DNA of 64,000 bases, taken from assembly GCF_022581195.2 (NCBI RefSeq), contig NC_061473.1, positions 8,556,001 to 8,620,000 on the forward strand, in the 5' to 3' direction. Positions 43,276-55,075 of the stretch are shown piece by piece (the first letter of the stretch is position 1; the number at the start of each line of letters is the position of its first letter). The position numbers were made by a program, and so were the translations under genes. This DNA comes from Helicoverpa zea. Its lineage: Eukaryota; Arthropoda; Insecta; Lepidoptera; Noctuidae. Below the pieces are notes generated by a model, which saw nothing but the letters and a program-made list of their open reading frames with translations, was not told the origin of the DNA and did not search any database.

Positions 43276-43849
43276 ACAACCAGCCTAAGTTTAAAGGTTC
43301 TTTGATTTTATCTTACAATTTAATGAATTAATGATAGCTAATTTAATGGCTTGTTGGAACTTCACAAATATATTTTTCTGTAGTTACGATCCAACTTCAA
43401 TGTTATAATTACCCAAAAGCAACCTTTACTAAAAACAACGTCACCTTCAAAACTACTCCCAAAAAAATCCAATCTCCACCACTTAGCATTTAAACACCAT
43501 GACACCCAAATATTTTGCCGTCTCACCAATATACTGAACAAAAACGGGTCACTCCGGTCCAGCGTCCGGCAGTCAGTCCGGTAGGGTTGCCAACATTGCG
43601 AATGATTGATCACCGCGTGCCGGAAAGCATCGCCGTTTGCCGACCCATTCAACGGAGTCACTTATATAAATATCAAATGTTAAGAACACTGTTTAAATTT
43701 TGAGGTTGGTCCTTTAATTAGAGTTATTTGTAATAAATACAATTTGAAATGTGCCCGATGCCGGTAGGACACTATTTTTATTTGTTTTTTTTTTTTTTTT
43801 TTATAAAGGATAATGTAAAATGATAATGTAAAATACAACGACGTGTGAT
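43276..43849. other. Intergenic DNA with poly(T) run
   Basis: A T run at about 43785-43802 precedes a doubled GATAATGTAAAAT. The GC-richer patch 43540-43640 gives overlapping short frames on both strands without motif. Confidence 0.4.
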
Positions 43850-44400
43850 GAGGGCATTAAGTACTCTTTCTCTATTGTACATTCTCCCACTTCACCTTCT
43901 TATTTAACTCCTCACTTCCAATATATGTGTTCTCAACATTCCAAAAATCTTCGCTCTTCAAATAATCGTCTTCTACACTTCCCCTTCTCACCGTTCAGAC
44001 ATCATTCATTCTTCCTTTTTCGTTAAATCCATTCTTCTCTGGAATGAGCTTCCTCTTGAAATCAGGATGGTTAACAGTCGATATTCCTTTAAAAAGGAAC
44101 TACGTGACCACATCCACAAGAAATTGGCAGAATCGCTACCATAGCTTGTTTTATTTTCTTTTTTATTTCTTTGTCTCTCATGGCAAATGTAATATGTATG
44201 TATATACTATATATATTATGTTTATATATTATTATCCATATATTCGATATATATATATTTTCTTCGCATGTAGACTATATTAAAAACTGCACCTACCACT
44301 GCTATTTCCCCACCACCCAAAGGTAGTCTGGGGGAAAACGCCTAAGGCGTTAAGTCCGCCATTGTACTGTTTGTACAAAAAGTATTATAAAAATAAATAA
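43850..44400 (+). mobile_element. 5'-truncated LINE, 3' end with ORF2 remnant
   Basis: Codons ending at the TAG of 44142 read LLWNELPLEIRMVNSRYSFK and KELRDHIHKKLAESLP, a LINE ORF2 C-terminus. The 3' UTR follows, ending CGCCTAAGGCGTTAAGTCCG and AATAAATAAA-like sequence near 44395. The UTR motif matches 12608-12715. Confidence 0.7.
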
Positions 44401-44933
44401 ACAAAATATTATATTTTCTGCCGAAAAATATTTTATAGACACTAGATTGAGTTGATCGTAAATACATACCAATCTGTTAATGAGTAGGAAATTCTTATTA
44501 CCTGCAAAAAGAGAAGAAATCTAGTTTAATTACTGAAAAACAATTACATTTACTAAAAATATTTCGTTATGGTAAAAAAAAATATGAAACAATTTATTTC
44601 AGGAGAGTTTCTGCCAAAACCCATATTAACACATAATCACACTCTGATTACTAATTATATAAATACGCTAATTGAACCCGCAACCAAATGCAATTACCTA
44701 CACTCTGGACCTGATAAAAGAAGTCCATCAAAGTCAAAATCAGAACACACAAGTATAATCTCCACTTCAAAGAGAATTCACAAACCCAAAAAAATATCAA
44801 ACATTCATAACACACGTCAGTTTTAATTAAAAACACAAGTTCATAATATCCAGAGCGTCCAAAAAACTAAAGTTTCATATCCTAACGCGAATTGGAAGTA
44901 AAACACAGTATTTATGAAGTTGGGTTATGGCTC
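44401..44933. other. Intergenic DNA, unassigned 85-codon frame
   Basis: A plus-strand frame at 44569-44826 is Lys/Ser/Thr/Asn-rich with no motif, probably chance. Confidence 0.35.
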
Positions 44934-45242
44934 CACGGAGGAAGAAAAGATACCGGAGATGCCATTAGGAAGGTAGGTCAGGCACCTTCTTGTAGGTCAA
45001 GCAACGTACGGTAGGCATGATCAGTTACTAGAACTTTAGGCGTTCGGATTCCTTGTCAAATAAAACCAATCGGTCAAATATTGGCCTTGATTGATTGGTG
45101 ATTTTATTTTTAAAATAATGGGCGGGTTTAAATGATTTTAAGGGTGGGACTAGTAACGTTCCTCATCCCCCGCATGTTGTCGCGCTACTTTCTTCGGAGA
45201 TTTTGCGTTATAACATCTCCGCTAGTCATTTTGTTCTCCGTG
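44934..45242. mobile_element. CACGGAG MITE (copy C)
   Basis: 309 bp, uninterrupted and inverted relative to copies A, B and D. It starts CACGGAGGAAGAAAAGATAC and ends CTAGTCATTTTGTTCTCCGT plus G. Internal sequence GTTCCTCATCCCCCGCATG and GCGCTACTTTCTTCGGAGAT is the reverse of copy D. Flanks TATGGCTC and ACTTGGTC are not a convincing TSD. Confidence 0.75.
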
Positions 45243-48200
45243 ACTTGGTCCAATTAGACCCGATGCGGCCTACTGGGGCAATTTCGGCACCGGCGAGCGA
45301 GGGTTAGGTGCATACGTAGTGAATAGGTTAGTTTTCGTTTGTTTTTGGTGATAGGATGCAACTGTGTTTGTTAGTTTTTTGGTATTTCGAGTCTAGTTTT
45401 CGGTTTCTTTGCATCAAAAATTTTGTTATTCTTAGAAAAAATCGCTGCATTGGTCAACACATATAGACTTTGCACTAGTTTCGGAACCACTTGGTTATTA
45501 TAGCAATGAAGAGGATACCTACTGAAAATCTATGACTATAGTTATTAACCTTTGCTTTTGAGTTCTCTGTTAATCAGTACCCAATCAGTGCTGAACTCCT
45601 GGCCATATATTTACGCACAGTATAGAAACCACAACTGCATCAGGCTTTAGTTCATAATACTAATTGCACATGTGCATTGAGGCGAGGTTGCAATTGAAGC
45701 TAGCCTGATCATGAGACCGCTAGTGGTGGAAATTAATAATTATGGTAGTGATAAAACATCTGTATCAGGCAGGATTCTTGCCAAAATAAAACTATTTTTA
45801 AAATCCATAAATAAATAAAAATAAAGATCGCAGACAGCTCTTCACGCTGGATATACATAAGATAAAATCAATGGATGAATACCATGTTCAAATGATGATG
45901 ATGATGATATTATTAAAATTAGACTTCTTTCTAACCTTTAATATCTATAATTTAATAACCATCTACCAAACTAATTCCAATTGATGTTATCCAATCTTGA
46001 AACACCATGATTTTATTTTTGCCAAAAAAAATACAACTTCATAAATATATTAAAAGCCGTTATAAATAAATTGCGTCTCCATAAGCGAGAAATAGCTTTT
46101 ACTTAGAGTGGCAACGTATTATTAAGTTTTTCCATTAAGACATTTTTCATAGAAGCGAATTTTTCATAAATTCGGAATCTTTCATTGGAGCTTAAATTAA
46201 AATACTCTCTCCTAGGTGAATTAAAAACCTTTCTAAGGAATAAAGTCTGTGTGCAAAGTCTTATGAAAACTTATAAAAAAATCGTCTTTCTGGAATGTTG
46301 ACCGTAACTTTATTTGTAGCATGGGTGTAGAAAACTCATTTCATTATTCACTAACATTACCACGATAAATGGGCTATCTAGCAACGAAAGAATTTTCCAA
46401 ATCTTCCTGAGATTGGAATGTTAAACAAACATACAAACAAACTCTTCAGTTTTGTTACATTTGTATCTTAGATTTATCGAAACTAAGCGATTTTGTACGT
46501 AGCATATCGGTCAACGGTTCAAACAGGGAAAATAGTTTTAAATATTAATTGCGAAATGTTTTTTTTTTCTAATCATGAAAATATAAATAAAAATCACAAA
46601 TGAAGGGGAAAAAACATTTTTAATTAAACGTAAAAATATCTCATCACAAAGTCACCATTAACACAAGGTTTCACACCAGAGCTTCATATTTAATTTACAC
46701 TTTTTTGCAAAAAAAAAAGAACCAGCCTTTATAGTCTCGCAGTGATAAAAAAAACCACGCTTAGACCTAATCCATCACACTCTCAAGAGACCAAAAGTTA
46801 TACGGAACATTTTTCATCCCCGCATCATAACAACACAACATCAGGTATAAACTTCTAAATTAACAACAATAAACTGGTAAGCTCTCAGCTTTTAATATAG
46901 AAATATTTAAAAAATGCTAATTTTCTCTCTGTTTGAGTACTTAAGCCTTCTTTTTTTGCCGGACAGTGTAATTAAAATGCAAGTTTGTCGACCGCAGTGT
47001 AAATTGGGTCTATGTGCATTGTGGATTATAATATTATTACTTTTTTAATATGAAAAGTGTACATAACATTTATATTATAAACGTGAATTAAATGTAAAAG
47101 GGTTTACAATGAATTCATGCAAAAATTACTAAAAGGATTGGGACTTATTTGTCTAACAAAAAATCCAGTCTACTTCTTAACCCATTGCAGGAAGAAGTTT
47201 CCTCGGAGAGTAGGTGAAATCGCAGGAAGCAACTGTTGCCTACTTCATAAATTGGGAGGTTATCAAAGGTTAAATTAAACCATCATAACTACTTTACGAC
47301 GTTATAGATACTCCATAGTTACACACTCCTGAAAAATTACAGCTGTCTAGTACTAACAATCTCTTAGCAAAACGTCTGATAGACTAAAAGACAGAACGAG
47401 TCATAACGAAACTATGTACAAGGATTTTTTGTTCAAGCCTAAAATTCTTCAACACATCTAAAAATCTAACATAGAATTTCCAAAACAGAACCAGGCATCC
47501 ACATTTAATTTTGACACTTTTAAGAAGTGTACACATTTCGCCACAATTCCTGAGACACTTCCATTGCGCTCATCACTTAATACCTTCTTGTCAGTTATGT
47601 CTTTTATCAAAACGTACCCTCAGAAGCCTCTAGCGGACCCCTGAGGCATACCTTTCAAAAGGGATTAGCCCTACTCTATTATTTAATTATGTACTGTCCC
47701 ACGTAAATGGTGGTTAATCCGATGTAATGATAATACATATTTTAGGTAAAATGGTTTAAGTAATTTGGTGATGAAAAATGTTGATATATTTACATACTAT
47801 GTCTTCACCCCGGTTTTGCTTACGAAACAAGATAAGTAGGTACTTGGCACAGCGTCATAGAAAATAATCTAAGCGTTCCTCGATATATGGGCTACCTTAT
47901 AATGAAGAATGAAGTATATGCATTTTCAAATTGGACTAGTAGTTCATGAGATTAGAGCGTTCAAATAAACAAACTCTCTTAATTATATTAGTATAGAAAG
48001 TTTGGACTATGTAGAATGGAGACCTTCAGGCGAGCCCCAATAACATTTTATTTAAGGAAATATCCAGGTGTGATTGACACTTTTCATGACCCTTAGGCGG
48101 CTATTACTTTAGACAAAACACTGCCAGCCTCTCGGGAACGTTAGAAAAACTTTTTGATAAGTCTTATTTATTAGTTTTTATTGAAAGATTTTTTGTTTGT

Positions 48201-48294
48201 TTCTGTTACTGAGTACATGCAACGTAAATTACAATGTATTTGAATGGATTAACCAAATCAGAATTTAGTTATGTTATCTTGTGTATATATTTTG
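45243..48294. other. 3-kb stretch with no recognised gene
   Basis: AT-rich. It holds a short (GAT)n run at 45894-45909 and scattered degraded repeat ends (for example 47195-47250 and 47800-47960). No frame of 60 or more codons carries a motif. Confidence 0.45.
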
Positions 48295-48437
48295 CAGTCG
48301 TTACGGGTCCGAAGATAGGAGTTATTCTGTAACCCGCTTTACAGGTTTTAGGAGCTTAGATAAGCAGTTGCTCCATGTAAAACACTGGTACTCAGCTACA
48401 TCTGATTAGACTGGAAAGTGACCCCAATGTAGTGAGG
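48295..48437 (+). mobile_element. Family A SINE fragment
   Basis: Plus-strand body from CAGTCGTTACGGGT through GTAAAACACTGGTACTCAGC to GACCCCAATGTAGTGAGGAA. The central part is diverged. Confidence 0.6.
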
Positions 48438-48870
48438 AAATCAATCAAATCAAATCAATCAAATCGTTTATTTTGCAAAGAATATGGGTACAAAATAAGA
48501 TGTTAGATTTATACATAGTTCCAACACATTCTACCTTACGGCATGCAAAAGAAAAATAAAAGTTTTAAAGTTATTAGGTACTATACAAACAAATAAAAAT
48601 TTATTAAAAGGCAACAATTACTTAAATTATAATAGAAAAGAAATATACCTATAACATTATTATAGACTATCGTCATTCAGAAAATCTTGAATTGAGTAAT
48701 AGCATTTATCTATAAGTAGTGACGTTAGCCTCTTTTTGAAAAGACCTAAAGTTAGTTCTTTGTAGGCCTGGGGTATTTTATTATAGATGACAGGGCCCAT
48801 TGTCAGAAGGCTTTTCTTTAATAATGCTGTTTTGTATGTACCTGTAAACATTCGATTTTTATATTAAGAC
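48438..48870 (-). mobile_element. 5'-truncated LINE with ATC-rich 3' end
   Basis: On the minus strand the coding end (48660-48851) reads GPVIYNKIPQAYKELTLGLF and CYYSIQDFLNDDSL, a LINE ORF2 C-terminus of a different lineage from the RLWN type. The 3' UTR runs to a repeated TTTGATTGATTTGATT tail at 48440-48470. Confidence 0.65.
48660..48851 (-). pseudogene. LINE ORF2 C-terminal remnant (YYSIQDFLND type)
   Basis: 63 codons ending at a natural stop. The motif order (VIYNKIP, LFKKRLTSLL, YYSIQDFLND) is that of a LINE C-terminus; the catalytic domain is gone. Confidence 0.65.
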
Positions 48871-49106
48871 TACTAGTCCTATCGTTTTCGTTACGGTAAC
48901 TCTTTCGAACAATCCCGTACCCCATATCATTGACACAAAACATACCATACCGAGAGCCACAAAAAGCAACGGCACATAAATTACAATTAATTACAAATTA
49001 TAATCAAGTTATCATCGTTAAATAATTACGAGTAATTTGAAAATAAATTTCGCCCGCTCAGTTATTTTGCGAAATTTATGCGGGCACATAATTGAATTAA
49101 AAGTAC
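48871..49106. other. Spacer with a family C scrap
   Basis: GGTAACTCTTTCGAACAATCCCG at 48894-48916 is a short family C fragment. Nothing else. Confidence 0.4.
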
Positions 49107-49299
49107 GAGCACACTGAAAACTTTTAGTCGGCCGATAGTTTGTTTGGGCTCATAAATTAGTATGGAGATGGATGGTAGAACGCACATTACAACGATGAGA
49201 TATTTATTCCACATCAGACCGACTGAAAACTTTGATTAGTTTCAAGATTTCTCTTTAAAAAATCGACTATCGGCCAACTGTTTAGTCGGCAGTGTGCTC
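49107..49299. mobile_element. AGTCGGCCGATAG-type TIR element, uninterrupted copy
   Basis: 193 bp from GAGCACACTG to CAGTGTGCTC. Inverted ends include CTTTTAGTCGGCCGATAGTT and GGCCAACTGTTTAGTC. TTAAAAG occurs at 49097-49103 and 49300-49306; the left copy is 3 bp away from the end, so the TSD is ambiguous. It serves as reference for 6762 and 32891. Confidence 0.7.
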
Positions 49300-49487
49300 T
49301 TAAAAGGCGTAATAGGGTATAGGATTTTTATTGCATACTTTTGTAGCGCGACGCATGTAAGTAATTATTTTAGTCATAAAGTTGAAAACCTTTTATAGGC
49401 TGTAATTAGTGGAGGCTCGACATTTTTAATTGTTGTTTTAAGTGGCTTTTTAAGATAAGAAAATCACAGGTGCTATTTGAGAGCTGG

Positions 49488-49641
49488 GTCTGAGGGGTTA
49501 TTTGAAAGAGTTACCCAGGTCCTGGATCATGAAGGGCTCCAGAAGGAACATGATGGGTTTTAGTCAGCAAGAGTCTGACACTCCTTCACGCTGCATCGAC
49601 AGCGGCTAGAGGTCATCTGATGGTTGCCTGGCAAAAAAAGG
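49488..49641 (+). mobile_element. SINE-like family C copy, diverged
   Basis: Contains TTGAAAGAGTTACCCAGGTC, TTTTAGTCAGCAAGAGTCTG and GGTCATCTGATGGTTG followed by an A run. 5'-truncated, older than 796 and 21904. Confidence 0.65.
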
Positions 49642-50877
49642 TGATATTGGAGTATTGTAAGATGGGCATAGAGAGATTAAGTCGCCAAACTTTTTGTTCG
49701 ACAATTAGAAACCAATTTAAGGTATTACTGAGTGGCGGTTGGGAGGGAGGGGGTGAAGGCCACAGTTTTATGAGGAATTTAGTATGTTTTGTAAGCCATG
49801 TAGATCGAATCAAATAAAGTAATGATATGACGAAGTTATATATAATGATAGATATGGTAAAGATGAATGGGAGCTTTCAGAGCTTAAATCTTAAATCTCA
49901 AGAATTTACGAATGTCACATATTAGTGTACTAAAATATTAATAAAATAATTACTCCTTTAACACTTCGTCTAGAAAGTTAAAACATGAGCCCGTATTTAT
50001 AACACTCTCCTTCCAAATAGAGAACAGTAGGGTTTATCTCCATAATCCGGACTATATCTCAAAATAAACATTAAACACAAACTAAATCATTACATAGTAA
50101 TAAGAGTCCACCCTGTATAAAGCAGGGACGACACTTTATCCGGGTCGACTGTATCTCACACCCTGTATTATAAAGTTGCAGAATTATGTTTCGCGTTAAA
50201 ACGTCCACAATATAACAATAATATTTTGCATATGAGTAGTATTTACGCACTGCCACAGTTTTAAAAGCTTTTTAACCGAATGTAAATAAAGGTAATTTTT
50301 CATTTGCTTTTTATAGTTTGCTAATCGTCAAGGCAACTTACTGCAGATCTCAATAACTTATCTTTTGTTTTATGTAGGTATATAATTTTGTCATTAGACC
50401 AATTAAGTTTATAACAAACTCCTATCTTCAGTAAGTAAATCGACAGAATAAAGTAAACCCGCAATAAAACAAAAGACGAAATTATAACAAAACCAATGGA
50501 GCTTAAACGCTTCTAAAGGTTTGAACATCAAATATTGACACCGTGCAGGGAAGGTTAAAACAATCTACAGATCTGGTACAATACAATCCAAGATCCGCTC
50601 GCTCTCAATATATCGCCTGAATTATATATACGTACAATCAGCGTCAAAAGTTGTAAAACAACATTTTTCAAAACTGCTTAATCACGTCATCATCATCATC
50701 TGCCGTGCCTTTTCTGAACTATATATACTAAAATGTTATAAAATATAATTATAAATTAGTTAATAAGCTACTGATAAACTCTCCAACTTCTTTAAGTTGT
50801 GCCCTATCGGGGCCATGTTGTTTCTAGACCACAATCACCTGTATAACATATGGAATGTAAACAAAAAAATATTGAGT
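49642..50877. other. Intergenic DNA, nothing recognised
   Basis: Short frames on both strands at 49613-49817 overlap and have no motif. Confidence 0.4.
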
Positions 50878-51010
50878 ATATGTTGGGGTCGGCTTCCAGT
50901 CTAACCAGATGCAGCTGAGTACCAGTGTTTTAAAAGGAGCGACTGCCTATCTGACCTCCTCAACCCAGTTACCCGGGCAACACAATACTTCTAGGTAAGA
51001 CTGATTGTCA
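50878..51010 (-). mobile_element. Family A SINE fragment
   Basis: Minus-strand piece from TGTTGGGGTCGGCTTCCAGT through CTCAACCCAGTTACCCGGGC to TTCTAGGTAAGACTGATTG; head absent. Confidence 0.7.
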
Positions 51011-51289
51011 GATGTTTGTACAGGGTCATAATTTCTTAACAACACTTTCAAAATTAATTTAACTATTTTAAATACTCTGGTAAGTTATCAAAGAAACAAT
51101 GTTTTGCAGTTTTGAAAATAAATTGTTCAGTTACTTTTGAAGCCGACTGTACCTTGAAGATCCGATGTTTTATTTATAGCAATCGATTTTAGAATAGGGA
51201 CCCACTTTATTAGTCGCCCTACGAATGTGTGAAGGTCCTCGCTTTATTTAATAAACTATATCGCTTGGGGCTCTGTTCCTGTTTCGAAG

Positions 51290-51605
51290 GAACTATTTCC
51301 TGCATGTGGATAAAAAAATATACAGTCGTTTTCGCACCCAAGAGAAGGGAACGTCCACCCGTGCATATAAGCTTTCGCAATTATTATATTAATTAGTACG
51401 ATTCTAGAGAGTATAGTATCTAAGACAGTATAAAAAGTGTTGCTCGGAACTTCTTACATATCTAGAGAGAACAATTTTTTTCACCCGGATAAAAATAAGC
51501 AAAATATCCTATCTCGAGCTCCACACTATGAGTGTACCAGTTTTGGCGTGAAAGTGCTGCAGACAAACCGAGTTACTTTCGCATTTATAATATTAGTAAG
51601 TAGCT
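51290..51605 (+). repeat. Common arthropod repeat, GAGTTACTTTCGCATTTATA end
   Basis: Starts near GGAACTATTTCCTGCATGTG and ends GAGTTACTTTCGCATTTATA and ATATTAGTAAG. Same family as 54120 and, more weakly, 29975 and 53065. Confidence 0.5.
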
Positions 51606-52054
51606 AAGTTTAGCAGGCTCCCAAATTAACCTACAGAAGCATAATAACATTAATTAACGAAACATTATTAATATAATTTTAGCCAGTTTACTATTTGAAC
51701 CAAAATTATTCCGAGCTTTATTAACTAAGATTATTAACAGGCTTAATTTAATATGATTTTGGTTTACACTGTGATTTGAAATTCTAGATACTAATATTGT
51801 AGTTAGGTGTTCAATTGTAGTTGTATTTAATGTCGAAATATTACCTTTATATGTAACCAATGTTTACCTGAAACTAGAATAAGTTAGTCAAAACTAAATA
51901 TAAAAAAAAAACCGTGGTGGTCGTAAAAAAACCGGCCTCTCAAGTATAGTTTGTCACGTAACTTTGCAAATCTAAAATTAGTTATAGCATCGCGCTTTTG
52001 CAGAAATGTTTTCATCATAACAAAATATTTACTCACCCACCTGCCGTGACCTGC
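51606..52054. other. Intergenic DNA, nothing recognised
   Basis: No supported gene. Confidence 0.4.
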
Positions 52055-52275
52055 CTATAATTTTCCCAAGTATATTGGAAGTATATTGGACAGACTGGAA
52101 ACCAACTCCCAAGGTTAGACAGCCGGATGCCCCTGAGCATCAGTGTTTTACATGGAGCGATTGCCAATCTGACCTTCTCAACCCAATTACCCTGGCAACC
52201 CAGAACCCCTAGCTAAGACTGGCTGTCAGACTTCCTGGTTTCTGACTGCCCGCAACAAATGCCAAAGATGATGAA
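52055..52275 (-). mobile_element. Decayed family A SINE body
   Basis: Minus-strand landmarks CAGTGTTTTACATGGAGCGA, CTCAACCCAATTACCCTGGC and CTTCCTGGTTTCTGACTGCC; a short GTATATTGGA duplication lies at its left end. Confidence 0.6.
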
Positions 52276-52674
52276 CTACACTTGTCTGTGTGTAGAAATA
52301 AAATGTTATTTGTTGTAGGAAAACCGCAGAAACCAGCTAGCCAATTATAATCAGCTTACGCCCAACATTGGTACGCACAAAACATTCACCCAACTCGTCC
52401 CACAATAATTTCTACTTTTAGAACAAAAAACTTTTTCTTTTTGAGAATACTTTTGTTGACATCACAATTCCCAAGTACTAAGGAGCTTAAGAGTGTTGCC
52501 AGTATTTTAAATTCATTATTTTCTGCAAACAGCTGAAAGAGGGAGGTCTGAAATAAGTCTGACTTTTAATGCTTTTCAGTAATAATGATACTATTTTGTG
52601 GTGTTTTGTTTTTGTGATATGGATAGCATTGTATTCATAATGATCGAAGCAGATAAAATACGCGTTTTAGAATT
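52276..52674. other. Intergenic DNA, nothing recognised
   Basis: No supported gene. Confidence 0.4.
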
Positions 52675-52685
52675 ATAGTATAATA

Positions 52686-53049
52686 ATAATAATGGCGTCC
52701 ACGGCCGATTTCGGCCACGGCGGCTGTTCTCACTTAAGGAGATCAGCCAGCAGCGCAGGACATATTATAGTGCACGAGCATTTGCGCAGACACAGGTGCA
52801 CTCCCTATTCCTTCACTCTCATAACCCGATGGGACGGCAATTCGACACGATCGGAAAGAGATCAGGCGCAGGACCGACATTTACGTGCTCTCCGATGCAC
52901 GGGTGAATCAATCACCAACTTCCAGACTACGGGCTGCTTTGTGAAAGTTTAAGAAAACCCACAAAGCGATTTCGGCCCGACCCGGGAATCGAACCCGAGA
53001 CCTCGAGCACAGCAGCCGCGATTTCGACCACTAGACCAACGAGGCAGTC
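52686..53049 (-). mobile_element. Full-length tRNA-headed SINE, family B
   Basis: Minus strand: TAATAATAATAATGGCG is the ATT-type tail, and the head at right has the reversed B box (GGGAATCGAACC) and GACCAACGAGGCAGTC. An 11-bp TSD, ATAGTATAATA, lies at 52675-52685 and 53050-53060. It is nearly identical to 8232-8589. Confidence 0.85.
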
Positions 53050-53064
53050 ATAGTATAATACTAG

Positions 53065-53225
53065 CTGTTTAGCTGTAATTTCCCGCATCCGGATAAATTT
53101 TATCCTAGTCCGGGCGAAAGTCTCGTCCAAGTTAGTCCAGCTATTTCTAGTATTGGTCGCAACAAAAAGATAGACAGACAGATAGTTAAGTATTTGCATA
53201 AGTATTCGCATTTATAACATTAAGG
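53065..53225 (+). repeat. Decayed common arthropod repeat
   Basis: TTCCCGCATCCGGATAAATT to AGACAGACAGATAG and a TTCGCATTTATAACATTAAG end; relative of 51290 and 54120. Confidence 0.45.
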
Positions 53226-53520
53226 GCAAAGAGTCATTAGATAACATTTAAAAGAATAATACATACTTATGTTTGACGTTTTGACAGCTTTTGTATAGAA
53301 AATACGTCAAACTGCCATATTAATTCCTCAGATAGAAGTTAACTGATGATTGAAAAGTCGGCCCCGGCAAGGTTGAATATAAACATTACTAGATAGTAAG
53401 AATCACAACGATAAAACCTACACATACACAGTCAAAACCTCGCATAATATTTACTCACCCACGTTTCCTTTCAAGGCTATATTAAAAGTAAACATGACAA
53501 GAATTCATAGTTGTGTGCAA
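53226..53520. other. Intergenic DNA, nothing recognised
   Basis: No supported gene. Confidence 0.4.
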
Positions 53521-53523
53521 TAA

Positions 53524-53965
53524 AGGCGCGGCTCCACCGCAGTGCACGCTGTGCACGGACACGCGGCGCATTTTAGCTGCGTGTATTCATTTGTTTGGCA
53601 ACGTGGGTCTACGTTTCCACTGAAGTACACGAATATGACCCACGACTATGTATAGCGTGGCACGGCGCACGGGTAGACCCACGCTGACAGCGTTGAGCTA
53701 CGTAACCGCTTACAACTGCTCTGCGATAACCGAGCTGTACATAGTCGTGGGTCTTATTCGAGTACTCCAGTGGAAACGTAGACCCACGTTGACAGCGTTG
53801 AGCTATGTAACCGCCTATTCGAGCAAGCCACGCGTGTATCAATGACGTCAATTCATGCGTAGCCTCTCCGTGGGTTGCAGTGGACACAACCACATACATT
53901 TTCTTACAAAGCGAAGCTTAATACACGTGCGTAGCCTCTCCGTGCACCGCGGTGGAGCCGCGCCT
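53524..53965. mobile_element. GC-rich Harbinger-like MITE with inner palindromes
   Basis: 442 bp. Ends AGGCGCGGCTCCACCGC and its inverse, flanked by TAA at 53521-53523 and 53966-53968, the 3-bp PIF/Harbinger target. Inside, GTGGGTCTACGTTTCCACTG (53605) faces CAGTGGAAACGTAGACCCAC, and GACTATGTATAGC faces GCTGTACATAGTC. A tandem pair of GACAGCGTTGAGCTACGTAA-type units (about 53685 and 53791) adds a direct repeat. Confidence 0.75.
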
Positions 53966-54119
53966 TAACTCTCTTATTGGCTTCCAGATTATGTCTGAAA
54001 GTCTCTTGAGTTGACTGCAATGAGGTCAAGGATTGTAGGTCTCATTGCAAAGACTTATTGTTATTTTAAAGTGGGTAGCTTATTTATAGATCAACTTGTA
54101 AAGAAAACATATTTATTAA

Positions 54120-54352
54120 ATGGCTTCCGCCCGCGGCTTCGCCCGCGTAGAGTTCGGTTAAATCGCGTTTCCAAGAGAATTCTTCAACAGTCCGGGATAA
54201 AAACTATCCTATGTTCTTTCTCAAGGTCAACTCTATCTCTGTACCAAATTTTATTAATATCAGTTCAGTGGTTTAGACGTGAAAGCGTAACAGACAGACA
54301 GACAAACCGACAGACAGACAGAGTTACTTTCGCATTTATAATATTAGTAGGG
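54120..54352 (+). repeat. Common arthropod repeat, best copy
   Basis: Starts GGCTTCCGCCCGCGGCTTCG (stem-forming), includes AACTATCCTATGTTCTTTCT and a CAGACAGACAGACAAACCG tract, and ends TTTCGCATTTATAATATTAG then TAGGGAT. The superfamily is not decided. The 138-codon frame across it is a by-product. Confidence 0.55.
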
Positions 54353-54629
54353 ATCTACATCTATACAAATATTTTGTTTGTCTGTACAATAAATAGTCTG
54401 AAATTAGTAAATCGATTTTACGAATGATTTCACTATTGGAAAGCACGACTATTCCCGACTAACATAGGCTATATTTTATCTCAGTACGGGTAATAGTTCC
54501 CAAGGGACGCGGATGAAACCGCAAGAAAACAGTTAGTTTCCGGACGAGTACGTTAATATTTTCCAGATTCCAGAATTTTCATAATCCCGATGTACGGAAT
54601 ATCGAAACTTTGTTATGGCGAAATACCGA
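54353..54629. other. Spacer left of the foldback element
   Basis: Contains the repeat relic GGGACGCGGATGAAACCGCA near 54506. No gene. Confidence 0.4.
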
Positions 54630-54638
54630 GATGTATAA

Positions 54639-55075
54639 ATGTCAGTGAACCTGGCAGATCATTGTCTAGCAGATCAACTTTTTTTTTGAGTTCTTATCGC
54701 ATGCAGATGAGTTCTATAGTTCCTGATAGTTTTCAGGAATAGTTCTACCATTTTCAGCTGAAAAACGATAGTTCACAAAATGATCTGCTAACTTCCGGTA
54801 GCAGAGCATTTCTCAGAAAATAAAAAAAAAACTGAGATATTGTCACATAAAGATGAGTTCCATAGTTCCTCATACTTTTCAGGAATAGTTCTGGCGTATT
54901 TCAGCTGAAAAATATTTTTTTTCCCAATTCACGTTTGAGTGTTAAAAGAGCATGAATAAAGATTAAAGTGTTATTTTCAAAGTTCAATCCAGATAAAAGG
55001 GCGAAAACTCATTTGTTTTCGATAGATGCTTCATGAAACTGTAATCTAGACTTCAATTCAAATCTAGAACTATCA
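54639..55075 (+). repeat. Left unique terminal inverted repeat of the foldback
   Basis: 437 bp, repeated in reverse at 60341-60787. It contains an internal direct duplication: GATGAGTTCTATAGTTCCTG (54706) and GATGAGTTCCATAGTTCCTC (54852), each followed by TTTTCAGGAATAGTTCT and TTTCAGCTGAAAA, the last a palindrome. Confidence 0.85.

Noticed and set aside
44569..44826. 85-codon Lys/Ser-rich frame as a gene
   Set aside because: No motif, no promoter or splice context; composition fits AT-rich chance.
52692..52952. 86-codon frame, similar to the 132-codon frame at 8267-8665
   Set aside because: Both are readings of the family B SINE, one sense and one antisense.
53648..53899. Paired frames of 65 and 96 codons on opposite strands
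   Set aside because: Internal palindromes of the Harbinger-like MITE create mirrored open frames.
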